33,305 nt of DNA, taken from DASRSE01 sp035656655. GTDB lineage: Bacteria > Planctomycetota > Planctomycetia > Pirellulales > DASRSE01. The stretch's first letter is position 1. Each line of letters starts with the position of its first letter. A program made the translations under genes and the position numbers. The DNA lies in contig DASRSE010000017.1 of NCBI GenBank assembly GCA_035656655.1, forward strand, positions 1 to 33,305, in the 5' to 3' direction. The notes under the pieces were generated by a model. That model was not told where the DNA came from and made no database searches. It worked only from the letters and a program-made list of their open reading frames with translations. Shown here in pieces: positions 7,613 to 17,300 of the stretch.

Positions 7613-10162
7613 ATGAGTGCAACCGAAATGGCGGAGGCGCAACCGGCCGGCGGCCTGTTTCTGGACTATGCTCCGCCGCCGGATGTCTACGACGAAGTCC
7701 TCGGCGCCGATGGCCGCGTCCGCGACTCGTGGCAACCTTTTGCGCAGGTTCTCAATGGCCTCGGCCCCGCCGGCTTGCTGCATCGCGGCGACCAAGTCAA
7801 ACGGTTGCTCCGCGAAAATGGGGTCACCTATAGCACGCAGGGCGCTCCGCAAGGCCCGGATCGGCCTTGGGAGCTCGATCCGATTCCGCTCCTGTTCAGC
7901 AGTGCGCAGTGGCAGACGCTCGCGCGGGCGGTCGAACAAAGAGCCCTCCTGCTCAACCTGATCCTGCAGGATGTCTACGGCCCGCAGAACTTGCTCAAGG
8001 CGGGAATCTTTCCCCCTTCGCTCGTGTATGGCAATCCGAGTTGGCTGGCGACCGCGAAAGGGCTCGCGCCGCTGGGAAGCCCGTTTCTGCAACTCTATGC
8101 GGGCCATCTCGCACGCCAGCCCGACGGCCGCTGGGTCGTCTTGGCCGACCGCACCCAAGGGCCGACCGGGGCGGGCTATGCGGTCGAAAACCGGCTGGTG
8201 ATCGCGCGGACGCTGCCGCAAGATTTTCAGAGCCTGCACGTCGAGCGGCTGGCCTCGTTTTACATCGCGCTGCGCGACACGCTCCACTCGATGGCCCGCA
8301 CTCACCGTGACAATCCGCGGGTGGTGCTCCTTTCGCCCGGCCCGCGCAGCCCGACCTATTTTGAAGATGGCTATCTCGCGCGGTATCTGGGATACACGCT
8401 GGTCGAAGGGGGCGACTTGACCGTTCGCGGCGACCAGGTCTTCTTGAAGACGCTCGGGGGCCTGCTGCCGGTCGATGTGATTCTGCGGCGCATCCCGGAT
8501 GAAGATTGCGACCCGCTGGAGCTCCGGGCGGATTCGCCGCTGTCCACGCCCGGCTTATTGCAAGCGGTGCGGAGCGGCCAAGTGGTCGTGGCGAATGGGA
8601 TTGGCAGCGGTTTTTTGGAGTCTCCGGCGCTGTTGGCTTTTTTGCCTGCCGCGTGCCGAATCCTGCTGAATCAAGACTTGCAATTGCCGTCGGTGGCCAC
8701 GTGGTGGTGCGGCCGGCCGGCCGATTTGAGCTACGTGGAGGCGCATTGGGAAGAGCTGGTCGTGCGGCCGGCGTTTGTTTATAAAGCGGCGCCGCCGATT
8801 TCCGTCCGCTTGCTCTCGCCGGACGAGCGGGCTGGGCTGTGGGAACGAATCTGCCGGCGGCCGGACCGTTACGTCGCCCAAGAAGAAGTTCGCCGCTCGA
8901 CCGCCCCGGTCTGGACTGGACAACAATTGCAGCCTTGGCACGTCGGCTTGCGCGTCTTCGCCACGTCGACCAGCGGCGGGTTCAATATTCTGCCAGGCGG
9001 GTTGTCGCGCGTTTCATCGCCGTCGGCCCCTTTGGGCAATTCGGCGTCCGCCGGCCAAGGGAGCAAGGACGTGTGGGTGTTGGCCGATGCGCCCGTGAGT
9101 CAGGTCACGCTCTTGCACACGTCGGCGACCGTGCTCGAATTGCGCCGCACGGGCAATGATCTGCCGAGCCGAATCTGCGACCATCTGTTCTGGCTCGGCC
9201 GCTTGACGGAACGGGCGGAAGGGTTGATCCGCCACCTCCGCAGTTGCATGGTCCGGCTCACCAATGATTGGGAACCGGCTGGGCTCGAGGAATTAGAGGT
9301 GCTGGTGGCAGCTCTCAGCGGCGAAGACGAGCTCGCGGCGGAGCGCCGCGCGCAGACCAAATCGCTGCACACGCTGCGCGACAGCTTGTGGCGTTCGCTG
9401 TTCGACGAAGCGCATCCCAACGGCGTGGCGGCCACGTTGCTCGCCTTGCGGCGGACGGCCTCGGTGGTTCGCGACCGGTTGTCGATCGACGGCTGGCGAA
9501 TCGTCAATCAACTCGATCTCTCGACGCTCTTTCCGTGGTCGAAGGAGACGGCTCGGCTCGGCGACGTGCTCTTGCTGCTCAATCATATTTTGATGCTGCT
9601 CTCCGCCTTTAGCGGCGTGGGAGCCGAAAGCATGACGCGCGGGCCGGGGTGGCGCTTTCTCGACATGGGCCGCCGGATCGAGCGCGCCGTGCAGATGCTG
9701 CGGCTGCTCCGCAATACGCTCGTGCTGCCGCGCGGCGAACTCATTCCCCTGCTCGAGGCGCTCCTCGAAATCGGCGATAGCTCGCTGACCTATCGCTATC
9801 GCTATTTGGCCAGCTTGCAGCTCGCGCCGGTCCTCGACTTGCTCCTCTTGGACGACACCAATCCGCGCTCGGTGGCCTATCAAATCAGCCTGCTCCGCGA
9901 GCATGTGGAGCGGTTGCCGCACGAGCCGACCGTGTTTGAAGCTCCGCCCGACGCGAAGCTCATTGCCCAATCCGAGCGGCGCCTGCACCAAGCCGATGTC
10001 GAATCGCTAACGGCGATCGAGGCGGGCGAAGGGCGCCAGCAACTCGGGGTCTGGCTGAAGCAGATTTACACGCCGCTGCTGGCGCTCTCGGACACGATCA
10101 CGCAGCATTTCTTGACCCATACGGGACCGGCCCGGCAACTGGGAGTCATGGCGCGCGAATAA
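7613..10162 (+). CDS. Fused circularly permuted ATP-grasp / alpha-E protein
   Basis: The 849-residue product joins in one chain the two proteins encoded just upstream. Residues about 25-490 match the ATP-grasp part ('ELDPIPLLFSSAQW', 'VVLLSPGPRSPTYFEDGYLA', 'GSKDVWVLADAP'). Residues about 515-835 match the alpha-E part ('RICDHLFWLGRLTERAEGL', 'WRFLDMGRRIERAVQML'). The segment equivalent to the glycine-rich ATP loop of the stand-alone copy is different: residues 383-395 read V-V-R-P-A-F-V-Y-K-A-A-P-P, with no GGYG. This may be a family trait of fused copies or may mean altered nucleotide use. The start is the ATG at 7613. The transglutaminase gene follows after 24 bases, so the two are probably co-transcribed. 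Confidence 0.9.
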   Translation: MSATEMAEAQPAGGLFLDYAPPPDVYDEVLGADGRVRDSWQPFAQVLNGLGPAGLLHRGDQVKRLLRENGVTYSTQGAPQGPDRPWELDPIPLLFSSAQWQTLARAVEQRALLLNLILQDVYGPQNLLKAGIFPPSLVYGNPSWLATAKGLAPLGSPFLQLYAGHLARQPDGRWVVLADRTQGPTGAGYAVENRLVIARTLPQDFQSLHVERLASFYIALRDTLHSMARTHRDNPRVVLLSPGPRSPTYFEDGYLARYLGYTLVEGGDLTVRGDQVFLKTLGGLLPVDVILRRIPDEDCDPLELRADSPLSTPGLLQAVRSGQVVVANGIGSGFLESPALLAFLPAACRILLNQDLQLPSVATWWCGRPADLSYVEAHWEELVVRPAFVYKAAPPISVRLLSPDERAGLWERICRRPDRYVAQEEVRRSTAPVWTGQQLQPWHVGLRVFATSTSGGFNILPGGLSRVSSPSAPLGNSASAGQGSKDVWVLADAPVSQVTLLHTSATVLELRRTGNDLPSRICDHLFWLGRLTERAEGLIRHLRSCMVRLTNDWEPAGLEELEVLVAALSGEDELAAERRAQTKSLHTLRDSLWRSLFDEAHPNGVAATLLALRRTASVVRDRLSIDGWRIVNQLDLSTLFPWSKETARLGDVLLLLNHILMLLSAFSGVGAESMTRGPGWRFLDMGRRIERAVQMLRLLRNTLVLPRGELIPLLEALLEIGDSSLTYRYRYLASLQLAPVLDLLLLDDTNPRSVAYQISLLREHVERLPHEPTVFEAPPDAKLIAQSERRLHQADVESLTAIEAGEGRQQLGVWLKQIYTPLLALSDTITQHFLTHTGPARQLGVMARE

Positions 10163-10186
10163 TCCGCGACCGCCTGGAACAAGCCC

Positions 10187-11098
10187 ATGCGTTATCAAGT
10201 TATCCACACTACGACGTACGAATATAGCGAGACGGTGCCGCTGTGCCACAACCAGGTGCGGCTCACGCCGCGTGGTTTTGGGCGGCAACAAGTGCTGCGC
10301 CATTCGCTCACCGTCGCTCCGCGCCCCTCGATGCGGCGCGAGTGGACCGATCTGTTCGGCAATACGGTGACCTATTTCAGCCTCGAGCAATTTCACAATC
10401 GGCTGACGGTCACCTCCCAAGGCGCACTCGAAGTCGCGCCGTGGACGCCGCCTAATTTGACGCAGACGCCTGCGTGGGAGATCGCGCGAGACGACGTGCG
10501 GGCCGCGCGGACCGCGGAAACCTTGTTCGCCGCGCCGTTCGTCTTCGAGTCGCCGTTTGTGCCGTACTGGCCGGAAGCGGCCGAATATGCGCGGCCGTCG
10601 TTTCCAGCCGGTCGCCCGTTGGCTGCGGCCGTCATGGATTTAACCGAGCGCATTCACGCCGAGTTTGTCTTCGATCCGCGGGCCACGACGATCAACACGC
10701 CGGTCGGCGAGGTGCTGACGTATCGCCGCGGCGTCTGCCAAGATTTCGCCCATCTCCAGATCTCGTGCCTCCGCTCGCTCGGCTTGCCGGCGCGCTATGT
10801 CAGCGGCTATCTGCTGACCGATCCGCCCCCCGGCCAGCCTAAGCTGATCGGCGTCGACGCCTCGCATGCGTGGCTGGCGGTGTTTGTGCCAAGCTATGGC
10901 TGGCTCGATTTCGATCCGACGAATAACCAGATTCCAGGCCAGCGGCATCTGACCCTCGGTTGGGGTCGCGACTACGGCGATGTCTGTCCGATCAAGGGAA
11001 CCTTCTTGGGGGGCGGAACGCACCGAATGCAAGTCGCCGTCGACGTGCGCCCTCTGGAAGAGGCCAATCCGCAAACCAATGGCGGCCCGCGCGGTTAA
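10187..11098 (+). CDS. Transglutaminase-like protein (cysteine peptidase fold)
   Basis: The 303-residue product has the bacterial transglutaminase N-terminal beta domain (residues about 1-80, 'MRYQVIHTTTYEYSE') and a papain-like transglutaminase core. The catalytic triad is visible: C184 in 'RRGVCQDFAH', H227 in 'DASHAWLAV' and D243 in 'LDFDPTNN'. All three are intact, so activity as a peptidase or amide transferase is plausible. No signal peptide is seen, so it is probably cytoplasmic. Members of this family are standard partners of the ATP-grasp/alpha-E pair. It ends the plus-strand operon and faces the convergent phosphorylase gene. Confidence 0.92.
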   Translation: MRYQVIHTTTYEYSETVPLCHNQVRLTPRGFGRQQVLRHSLTVAPRPSMRREWTDLFGNTVTYFSLEQFHNRLTVTSQGALEVAPWTPPNLTQTPAWEIARDDVRAARTAETLFAAPFVFESPFVPYWPEAAEYARPSFPAGRPLAAAVMDLTERIHAEFVFDPRATTINTPVGEVLTYRRGVCQDFAHLQISCLRSLGLPARYVSGYLLTDPPPGQPKLIGVDASHAWLAVFVPSYGWLDFDPTNNQIPGQRHLTLGWGRDYGDVCPIKGTFLGGGTHRMQVAVDVRPLEEANPQTNGGPRG

Positions 11099-11214
11099 GC
11101 AAACTCGGACGGGCGGCCTGAAAGAAAGAAGCTCAGGGCAACGCCGCGCGCGTTCCAGACCGGACGAACTCGACCGTTTACGCGAAGAATGATCGTCGTC
11201 CAGCCTCGCGCAGC

Positions 11215-11231
11215 CTGTTGAACCTCAACAG
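11215..11231. terminator. Short hairpin between convergent genes
   Basis: CTGTTGA (11215-11221), loop ACC, TCAACAG (11225-11231) is a perfect 7-bp stem. CAG/CTG flanks extend it by three pairs across one bulged base. It lies between the convergent transglutaminase and phosphorylase genes, where a bidirectional terminator is expected, but there is no T tract. The same core occurs at 23953-23971. Confidence 0.35.
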
Positions 11232-11235
11232 CTGT

Positions 11236-13902
11236 TTAGCCATTGGTCCGGCCGATTGCTTGGCTGCTGATGCCGCCGGCGGCCGGGATATAGGCGAGAT
11301 TCACATAGTCCATGACCATGCGGTTGGCGTTAAAGCGCCAGCCGAGGGTGGAAATGGCGCGCTTCATCCGCGCGATCCAATTGCGCGGCAAGCCGTCGCG
11401 ATCGCGCTCATAGTAGAGCGGGAGAACCTCGTCGCGGAGAACGCGAAACAGCGACTCGCCGTCGCGCTGATCGTGCATGTCCTCGTCCGAGTGGGTGAAT
11501 CCTTCACCGATGGCAAAACCATTTTTGCCTTCGTAGGCTTCCGCCCACCAGCCGTCGAGGATCGACAGATTGAGCCCGCCGTTGAGGACCACTTTCTGGC
11601 CGCTTGTGCCGGACGCCTCCAGCGGCCGCCGCGGATTGTTCAGCCAGACATCGACCCCTTGGACAAAATGACGGCAGGTGTTGATGTCGTAGTCTTCGAT
11701 AAAGACGACCTTGCCAGCGAAATACGGATCATGTGTCAGCTTGGCGATGCGCTGCAAAATCTCCTTGCCCGGCTTGTCGTGCGGATGAGCTTTGCCCGCA
11801 AAGACGAATTGCACGGGAGTGCGCGCATCGCCGACCAGTTCCGCGATGCAATCGAGATCGGCGAACACGAGATCGGCGCGTTTGTAGGTCGCAAACCGGC
11901 GCGCGAAGCCGATCGTCAAGGTGTCGATGCTCAGCGCACGGCCGAGCAACGAGACAAACTCGCCCGACTCGCCACGCCTCCGCGCTTCCCACATAGCGCG
12001 GAGGCGGACGAAGTCGATCAGGCGAGACTTCAGCGTCTGATGCGTTTCCCACAGTTCCGCATCGCTGACGCTGGAAATCTGCTCCCACATTTGCGGTTCG
12101 CCACTTTGCTGGACCCATTCCGGTCCCAGGTGCCGATCGTACAGATCGTGCATCGGCGTGGCCAGCCAAGTATGGACGTGAATGCCGTTGGTGATGTGAC
12201 CGATCGGCACTTGTTCTTCAGAACGGGCGTGAAACAAGGGCATCCACATTTCGCGCGAAACCTGTCCATGCAGACAAGAAACGGCGTTGGCTCGGCGCGA
12301 GGCTTTGAGCGCGAGCACGGTCATGCAGAAGGTTTCACTGGAATTTTTTTCATCGACGCGCCCCAATTCCATCAGGCCTTCGTGCGACAAGCCCAGGCGA
12401 TCGCGGAGCGGACCGAGATGTTCTTCGATCAACTCTGGCGAAAAACGATCATGCCCCGCCGGCACCGGCGTATGGGTCGTGAAGACCACGTTCTGCGCGA
12501 CGCGCCGCAAAGCCGCGGCGAAATCGATCCCCTCGAGCATCATCCGCTGATGGACGACCTCGAGCGTGGCAAAAGCGCTGTGGCCTTCGTTCAAGTGGAG
12601 AACACTCGGCAGAATGTTGAGCGCCCGCAGCGCTTTGACGCCGCCGATCCCGAGCAACAGCTCTTGGCGAATGCGTACGCGCACGTCGCCGCCGTACAAG
12701 CGGGCGGTCAGCTCGCGATCCTCGGGCCGATTGCCGTCGACGTTGGAATCAAGCAAATAGAGCGTGTTGCGGCCGACGGAAACCCGCCACACCTTCGCAT
12801 GAATCAGACCGCTGCGCGTGTCGATTGTCACGCTTAAGGGCTCGCCACGCGCATTCAACGCCGGCTCAACCGGCAGCCGGCTCGGGTCGTTGGTGATGTA
12901 TTCTTCGCGTTGCCAGCCCTCGAGATCGATCCGTTGGCGGAAATAGCCTTGGCTGTAAAACAGGCCGATCCCAACCAGCGGAATCCCCAAATCGGAAGCG
13001 CTCTTGATGTGGTCGCCTGAGAGGACGCCAAGTCCGCCGGAATAAATCGGCAGCGATTCATGAATGCCAAATTCGGCGGAAAAATAGGCGACCGGGCGCG
13101 ACCAGAGAACGCCGGCATGCCGCGCCCCCCAGGTATTCTCTCCCTTGCGGTACTCTTCCAATCGCCGATACGCATGGTTGATGCGGCCATGCAAGACCAT
13201 CTCGCGAGCGCGTTGCTCGAGGTCCTGAAGCGGCATCTCGTCAACCAGTACCCGCGGATTGTGGCCCAGCTCGCGCCACCGCGTTGGGGCGAGTTCGCGA
13301 AAAATGCTCGTGCTTTCGTGATCCCAACTCCACCACAGATTGCTGGCCAGCGCGCGGGTGCGTTCGTACGTGTGGCTAAAGAAATGGCTCTGGGCGCGGA
13401 GATCGCAAACTAGCGGCGCGACCTGCCGCGCGGTGTCGATCAACAGGCCCACCTCTTCGCCGGAAAAATTGCGCAAGGCCGCCGTTTGCACGACCAGGAC
13501 CCCTTGCAAAATCCCCAAGTCCAAAATCGGAATGCCCATGAACGAGCGGTAGACTTCTTCGCCCGTCTCGGCAAAATACTTGAAGCGCGGATGGCGCTCG
13601 GCATGTTCCAAAACGACCGGTTGCAGCCGCTCGGCCACCAGCCCAACGAGCCCTTCGCTGAGGGGCATCCGCACGCGACCGACCGATTCCGGCAGAAGTC
13701 CAATCGTCGCCGCCAGAACCAAGTGCGTACGGCTCGGTTCGAGCAAATAGACCGAACAGACCTCGCTTTGGAGCCGCCGGCTAATGATCCGGACCAGCCG
13801 GCCGAGTCCTTCCGTCGGCGAAGATGGCTTCGTCAACAACTCGGTCAATTCTTCGAGTTCAATTACGACCGAGCCATCATGGACCGAATTGATTGTGCTC
13901 AT
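11236..13902 (-). CDS. Alpha-glucan phosphorylase (GT35) with N-terminal GAF domain
   Basis: Glycogen/maltodextrin phosphorylase releases glucose-1-phosphate from alpha-1,4-glucans using pyridoxal phosphate. Of 888 residues, about 15-165 form a GAF domain ('LGRLVRIISRRLQSEVCSVYLLEP', 'GLVGLVAERLQPVVLEHAERHP'). About 185-870 form the bacterial alpha-glucan phosphorylase ('NLWWSWDHES', 'YFSAEFGIHESLPIYSGGLG', 'HLNEGHSAFA', 'FTTHTPVPAGHDRF'). The pyridoxal-phosphate lysine is K770 in 'EASGTSGQKVVLNG'. The GAF domain resembles that of PtsP-type proteins and may sense a small ligand. The ATG at 13902 has a GGAAAG upstream. The gene is divergent from the DUF2126 gene and lies between the two transglutaminase genes. 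Its leader holds two hairpins (13934-13951, 13996-14010). Confidence 0.92.
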   Translation of the reverse strand: MSTINSVHDGSVVIELEELTELLTKPSSPTEGLGRLVRIISRRLQSEVCSVYLLEPSRTHLVLAATIGLLPESVGRVRMPLSEGLVGLVAERLQPVVLEHAERHPRFKYFAETGEEVYRSFMGIPILDLGILQGVLVVQTAALRNFSGEEVGLLIDTARQVAPLVCDLRAQSHFFSHTYERTRALASNLWWSWDHESTSIFRELAPTRWRELGHNPRVLVDEMPLQDLEQRAREMVLHGRINHAYRRLEEYRKGENTWGARHAGVLWSRPVAYFSAEFGIHESLPIYSGGLGVLSGDHIKSASDLGIPLVGIGLFYSQGYFRQRIDLEGWQREEYITNDPSRLPVEPALNARGEPLSVTIDTRSGLIHAKVWRVSVGRNTLYLLDSNVDGNRPEDRELTARLYGGDVRVRIRQELLLGIGGVKALRALNILPSVLHLNEGHSAFATLEVVHQRMMLEGIDFAAALRRVAQNVVFTTHTPVPAGHDRFSPELIEEHLGPLRDRLGLSHEGLMELGRVDEKNSSETFCMTVLALKASRRANAVSCLHGQVSREMWMPLFHARSEEQVPIGHITNGIHVHTWLATPMHDLYDRHLGPEWVQQSGEPQMWEQISSVSDAELWETHQTLKSRLIDFVRLRAMWEARRRGESGEFVSLLGRALSIDTLTIGFARRFATYKRADLVFADLDCIAELVGDARTPVQFVFAGKAHPHDKPGKEILQRIAKLTHDPYFAGKVVFIEDYDINTCRHFVQGVDVWLNNPRRPLEASGTSGQKVVLNGGLNLSILDGWWAEAYEGKNGFAIGEGFTHSDEDMHDQRDGESLFRVLRDEVLPLYYERDRDGLPRNWIARMKRAISTLGWRFNANRMVMDYVNLAYIPAAGGISSQAIGRTNG

Positions 13903-14388
13903 GTCGCTGCTTTCCGTCGGACGACAACCGCCGGCGGGGGAGGTCCCCCGCGGGGATCGCGATCAGAGCGAGTTCTATTGAGAAGAAGAATTAAAGCGGC
14001 GAAATGCCGCCTCGAGCCGAAAGCAACTAGTGTGCCGAGCGATTATTTGTCGAAAACCGCCAGTTTTAGTCCGCTCCGACCGAATAGTGCAAACTCCTTG
14101 GGCAACGGCTGCCACGAATCGAGTCAATCGTTTCGCAACAGCCTCAAGTCGCCGGCGGCAAACTCCGAGAGGGCGGATCGGTCAGTATTAGCAGCGGGCG
14201 CAATAGTCGGGCACACTATTTGCGTTTTCCGAAATTCCCGCCGCTAAGTGGTATATTTGCTGTGCCGCTTGCGCGCCTTTTGCGCCCCGGCTGCCCTCTC
14301 CTTGCGCGAAATAGCCACCTGCGCGTTTCGTGACGGCCGATCGAGATGCGCCGTTTGAGTCTGTTTTCTGTTTACAATTGAGGTCGGC
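13903..14388. other. Divergent intergenic region between phosphorylase and DUF2126 genes
   Basis: No gene is supported. On the phosphorylase side are a GC-rich palindrome, GCGGGGGA-GG-TCCCCCGC (13934-13951, 32 bases before the ATG), and a GCGGC-GAAAT-GCCGC hairpin (13996-14010). On the minus strand the second hairpin is followed by a T-rich run, which is attenuator-like. On the other side GAGG at 14379-14382 serves the ATG at 14389. A TATATT at 14252-14257 is a possible -10 without a good -35. Confidence 0.4.
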
Positions 14389-17300
14389 ATGGGAATTCGC
14401 GTCGCGATCCATCATCGCACTAGCTATCGTTACGATCGGTTTGTGAATCTCGGCCCGCAGGTCGTCCGTTTGCGGCCGGCGCCCCATTGCCGGACGCCGA
14501 TTCTCAGCTATTCGTTGCGGATCGCGCCGGAAAAACATTTCATCAACTGGCAACAGGACCCCTTCGGCAATTTTTCGGCGCGGCTGGTGTTCCTCGATCC
14601 AACCCGCGAGTTGACGCTCGAAGTCGATCTGGTGGCGGAGTTGACGGTCATTAATCCGTTCGACTTTTTTCTCGAACCGGAGGCCGACGAATTTCCCTTC
14701 GCGTATAACCCCGAGAGCGCGGCGGAGTTGCAGCCCTATCTGCGGCCATTGCCCCTGAGCGAGCCGATGCGCCAATTGCTCGCGCGGGTGCCCCTGGCGA
14801 AGCGGCGAACCATTGATTTTCTCGTCGATCTGAATCGCATTGTCCACGAAGAAGTGAAGTACGTGATCCGCCTCGAACCGGGCGTGCAAACGTGCGACGA
14901 AACGCTCGAACGCGGGACCGGCTCGTGCCGCGACTCCGCTTGGCTGCTGGTGCAGGTGCTCCGCAATCTCGGCTTGGCGGCTCGGTTCGTATCCGGCTAT
15001 CTCGTGCAGCTCAAGCCCGACACCAAGTCGCTCGATGGTCCCTCCGGCGCGGCCGAGGATTTTACCGATCTGCACGCCTGGACCGAGGTCTATTTGCCCG
15101 GGGCGGGGTGGGTCGGGCTCGATCCCACCTCCGGATTGTTCACGGGCGAGGGCCACCTGCCGCTGGCGGCGACGCCGGAGCCGGGCTCCGCCTCGCCGAT
15201 CACCGGCGGCGTGGATCACTGCGAGACCCAATTCAACTTTCACATGAGCGTGACGCGGATCCATGAAGACCCGCGCGTCTCGAAACCCTATACCGAAGCG
15301 CAATGGAGCCGGATCGACGCGCTGGGGCAAGCCGTCGATCAGAGCCTCAAAGCGAATGACGTGCGGCTTACCATCGGCGGCGAGCCAACGTTTGTCTCCA
15401 TCGACGACATGGACGGCGAAGAATGGAACACCGGCGCGCTGGGAGAAAACAAGCGACGTCTGGCCGGCGATTTGTTCAATCGGCTCGCCGCGCGGTTTGC
15501 CCACGGACCCTTGCTGCAATATGGCCAAGGCAAATGGTATCCGGGCGAATCGCTGCCGCGGTGGGCACTCGGCTGTTATTGGCGCACCGACGGCCAGCCG
15601 CTTTGGACCCATCGCGAACTGTTGGCGACCGATGAGGTCGCCTCCGGCCACACCGAGCAGGACGCCGAGCGGTTCATCGCGGCGCTGGCCAAGCGGCTGC
15701 ACGTTGACGCCGAGCATGTTCAACCGGCTTATGAAGACGTGTGGTACTACTTGTGGAAAGAACGGCGCTTGCCGGTCAACGTCGATCCGCTGAATTCCCA
15801 ATTGAGCAATCGCGAGGAGCGCGACCGGCTGGCCAAGGTGTTCGAGCAAGGCTTATCGAAAGTGGTCGGCTATGCGCTGCCGCTGCGTCCTTTGGAGGGG
15901 CACTACGGCCCGCCGCGCTGGGAGAGCGGCCCGTGGTATTTCCGCGGCGAGCACATGTATTTGCTCCCGGGCGATTCGGCGATGGGGTTCCGCTTGCCGC
16001 TCGACTCGATCCCTTGGATGGCCAAGACCGAGGACTTTTCACAGTCTGAGCCCGACCCCTTCGCGCCGCGTGCGCCGCTGGCTCCGTATCGACAACCGCG
16101 CGCCGCGAGCCACGGCCGAGGCGACGGTTCTGGACACGAAAGCGGCCAAGGGAACGCAGACCGTAATGGCACGGGGCCAAGCAAGGGTGCGGATTACAGC
16201 GAGGGCGTTCGCAATGGCGATTGGTATCACGGCAACGGCAGCGCCCCGGGCGCGGCCCACGAGCCGCAGCGGCTCCGCCAACTCGCGCGGCTTGGTGCGC
16301 AGCAGACTGAAGATGCCGCCAGCGAGTCGGGCGTGGCCGTGAGCGAGCCGGAGTTTGAGCCGGCCGCCGCGCCGCAACACGAGGCGGCTGCGCAGACGGA
16401 CTTTCGCCAAGCCCCAAGCGCTCCCAGTGTGGTGCGAACCGCGATCTGTGTCGAAGCGCGGGATGGTTTGCTGCACATCTTCTTGCCGCCGATTCCGCTC
16501 TTGGAAGATTTTCTGGATTTGATTTCTCAGCTTGAACAGACCGCGGTGGAATTGTCATTACCGATTCGGATCGAAGGTTATTCTCCCCCGACCGATGCGC
16601 GGCTGAAGTATTTCAAGATCACGCCCGACCCCGGCGTGATCGAGGTGAACCTGCAACCGGCCGCCCACTGGGACGAGTTGGTCGAGAACACGAATACCCT
16701 CTACGACGAGGCGCGGTTGGCGCGGCTTGGCACGGAAAAGTTCATGCTCGACGGCCGCCACACCGGGACCGGCGGCGGCAACCATATCGTGCTGGGCGGA
16801 CCCACGCCGAGCGACAGCCCGTTCTTGCGGCGGCCCGATTTGCTCCGCAGCTTGGCGACTTATTGGAACAATCGCCCGTCGTTGTCGTATTTGTTTTCGG
16901 GCTTGTTTGTCGGCCCTTCGAGCCAGGCTCCGCGGGTCGATGAGGCGCGGCACGAGACCGTTTATGAATTGGAGACGGCCTTCACGCAATTGCCTGCCGG
17001 CGCGGCGCCCTTTCCGTGGGTCGTGGATCGCGTGCTGCGCCATTTGCTGGTCGATATGACCGGCAACACGCACCGCGCGGAGTTTTGCATCGACAAGCTC
17101 TTTTCGCCTGACAGCAGCAGCGGGCGTCTGGGGCTCGTGGAATTTCGCGCCTTTGAAATGCCTCCTCATGCGCGGATGAGCTTGACGCAGCAGTTGCTGG
17201 TGCGAGCGCTAGTCGCGCGGTTTTGGCAAAAGCCGTTTCAAGAACGGCTCGTCCAGTGGGGAACCGCGCTCCACGATCGCTTTTTGCTCCCCCACTTTGT

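Noticed and set aside
11218..12837. 539-codon open frame on the plus strand
   Set aside because: It is antisense to the phosphorylase, whose motifs and pyridoxal-phosphate lysine are unmistakable.
14188..15849. 553-codon open frame on the minus strand
   Set aside because: It lies opposite the transglutaminase/DUF2126 gene, is full of Arg, Gly and Pro without domains, and is explained by high GC in the third codon position of the real gene.
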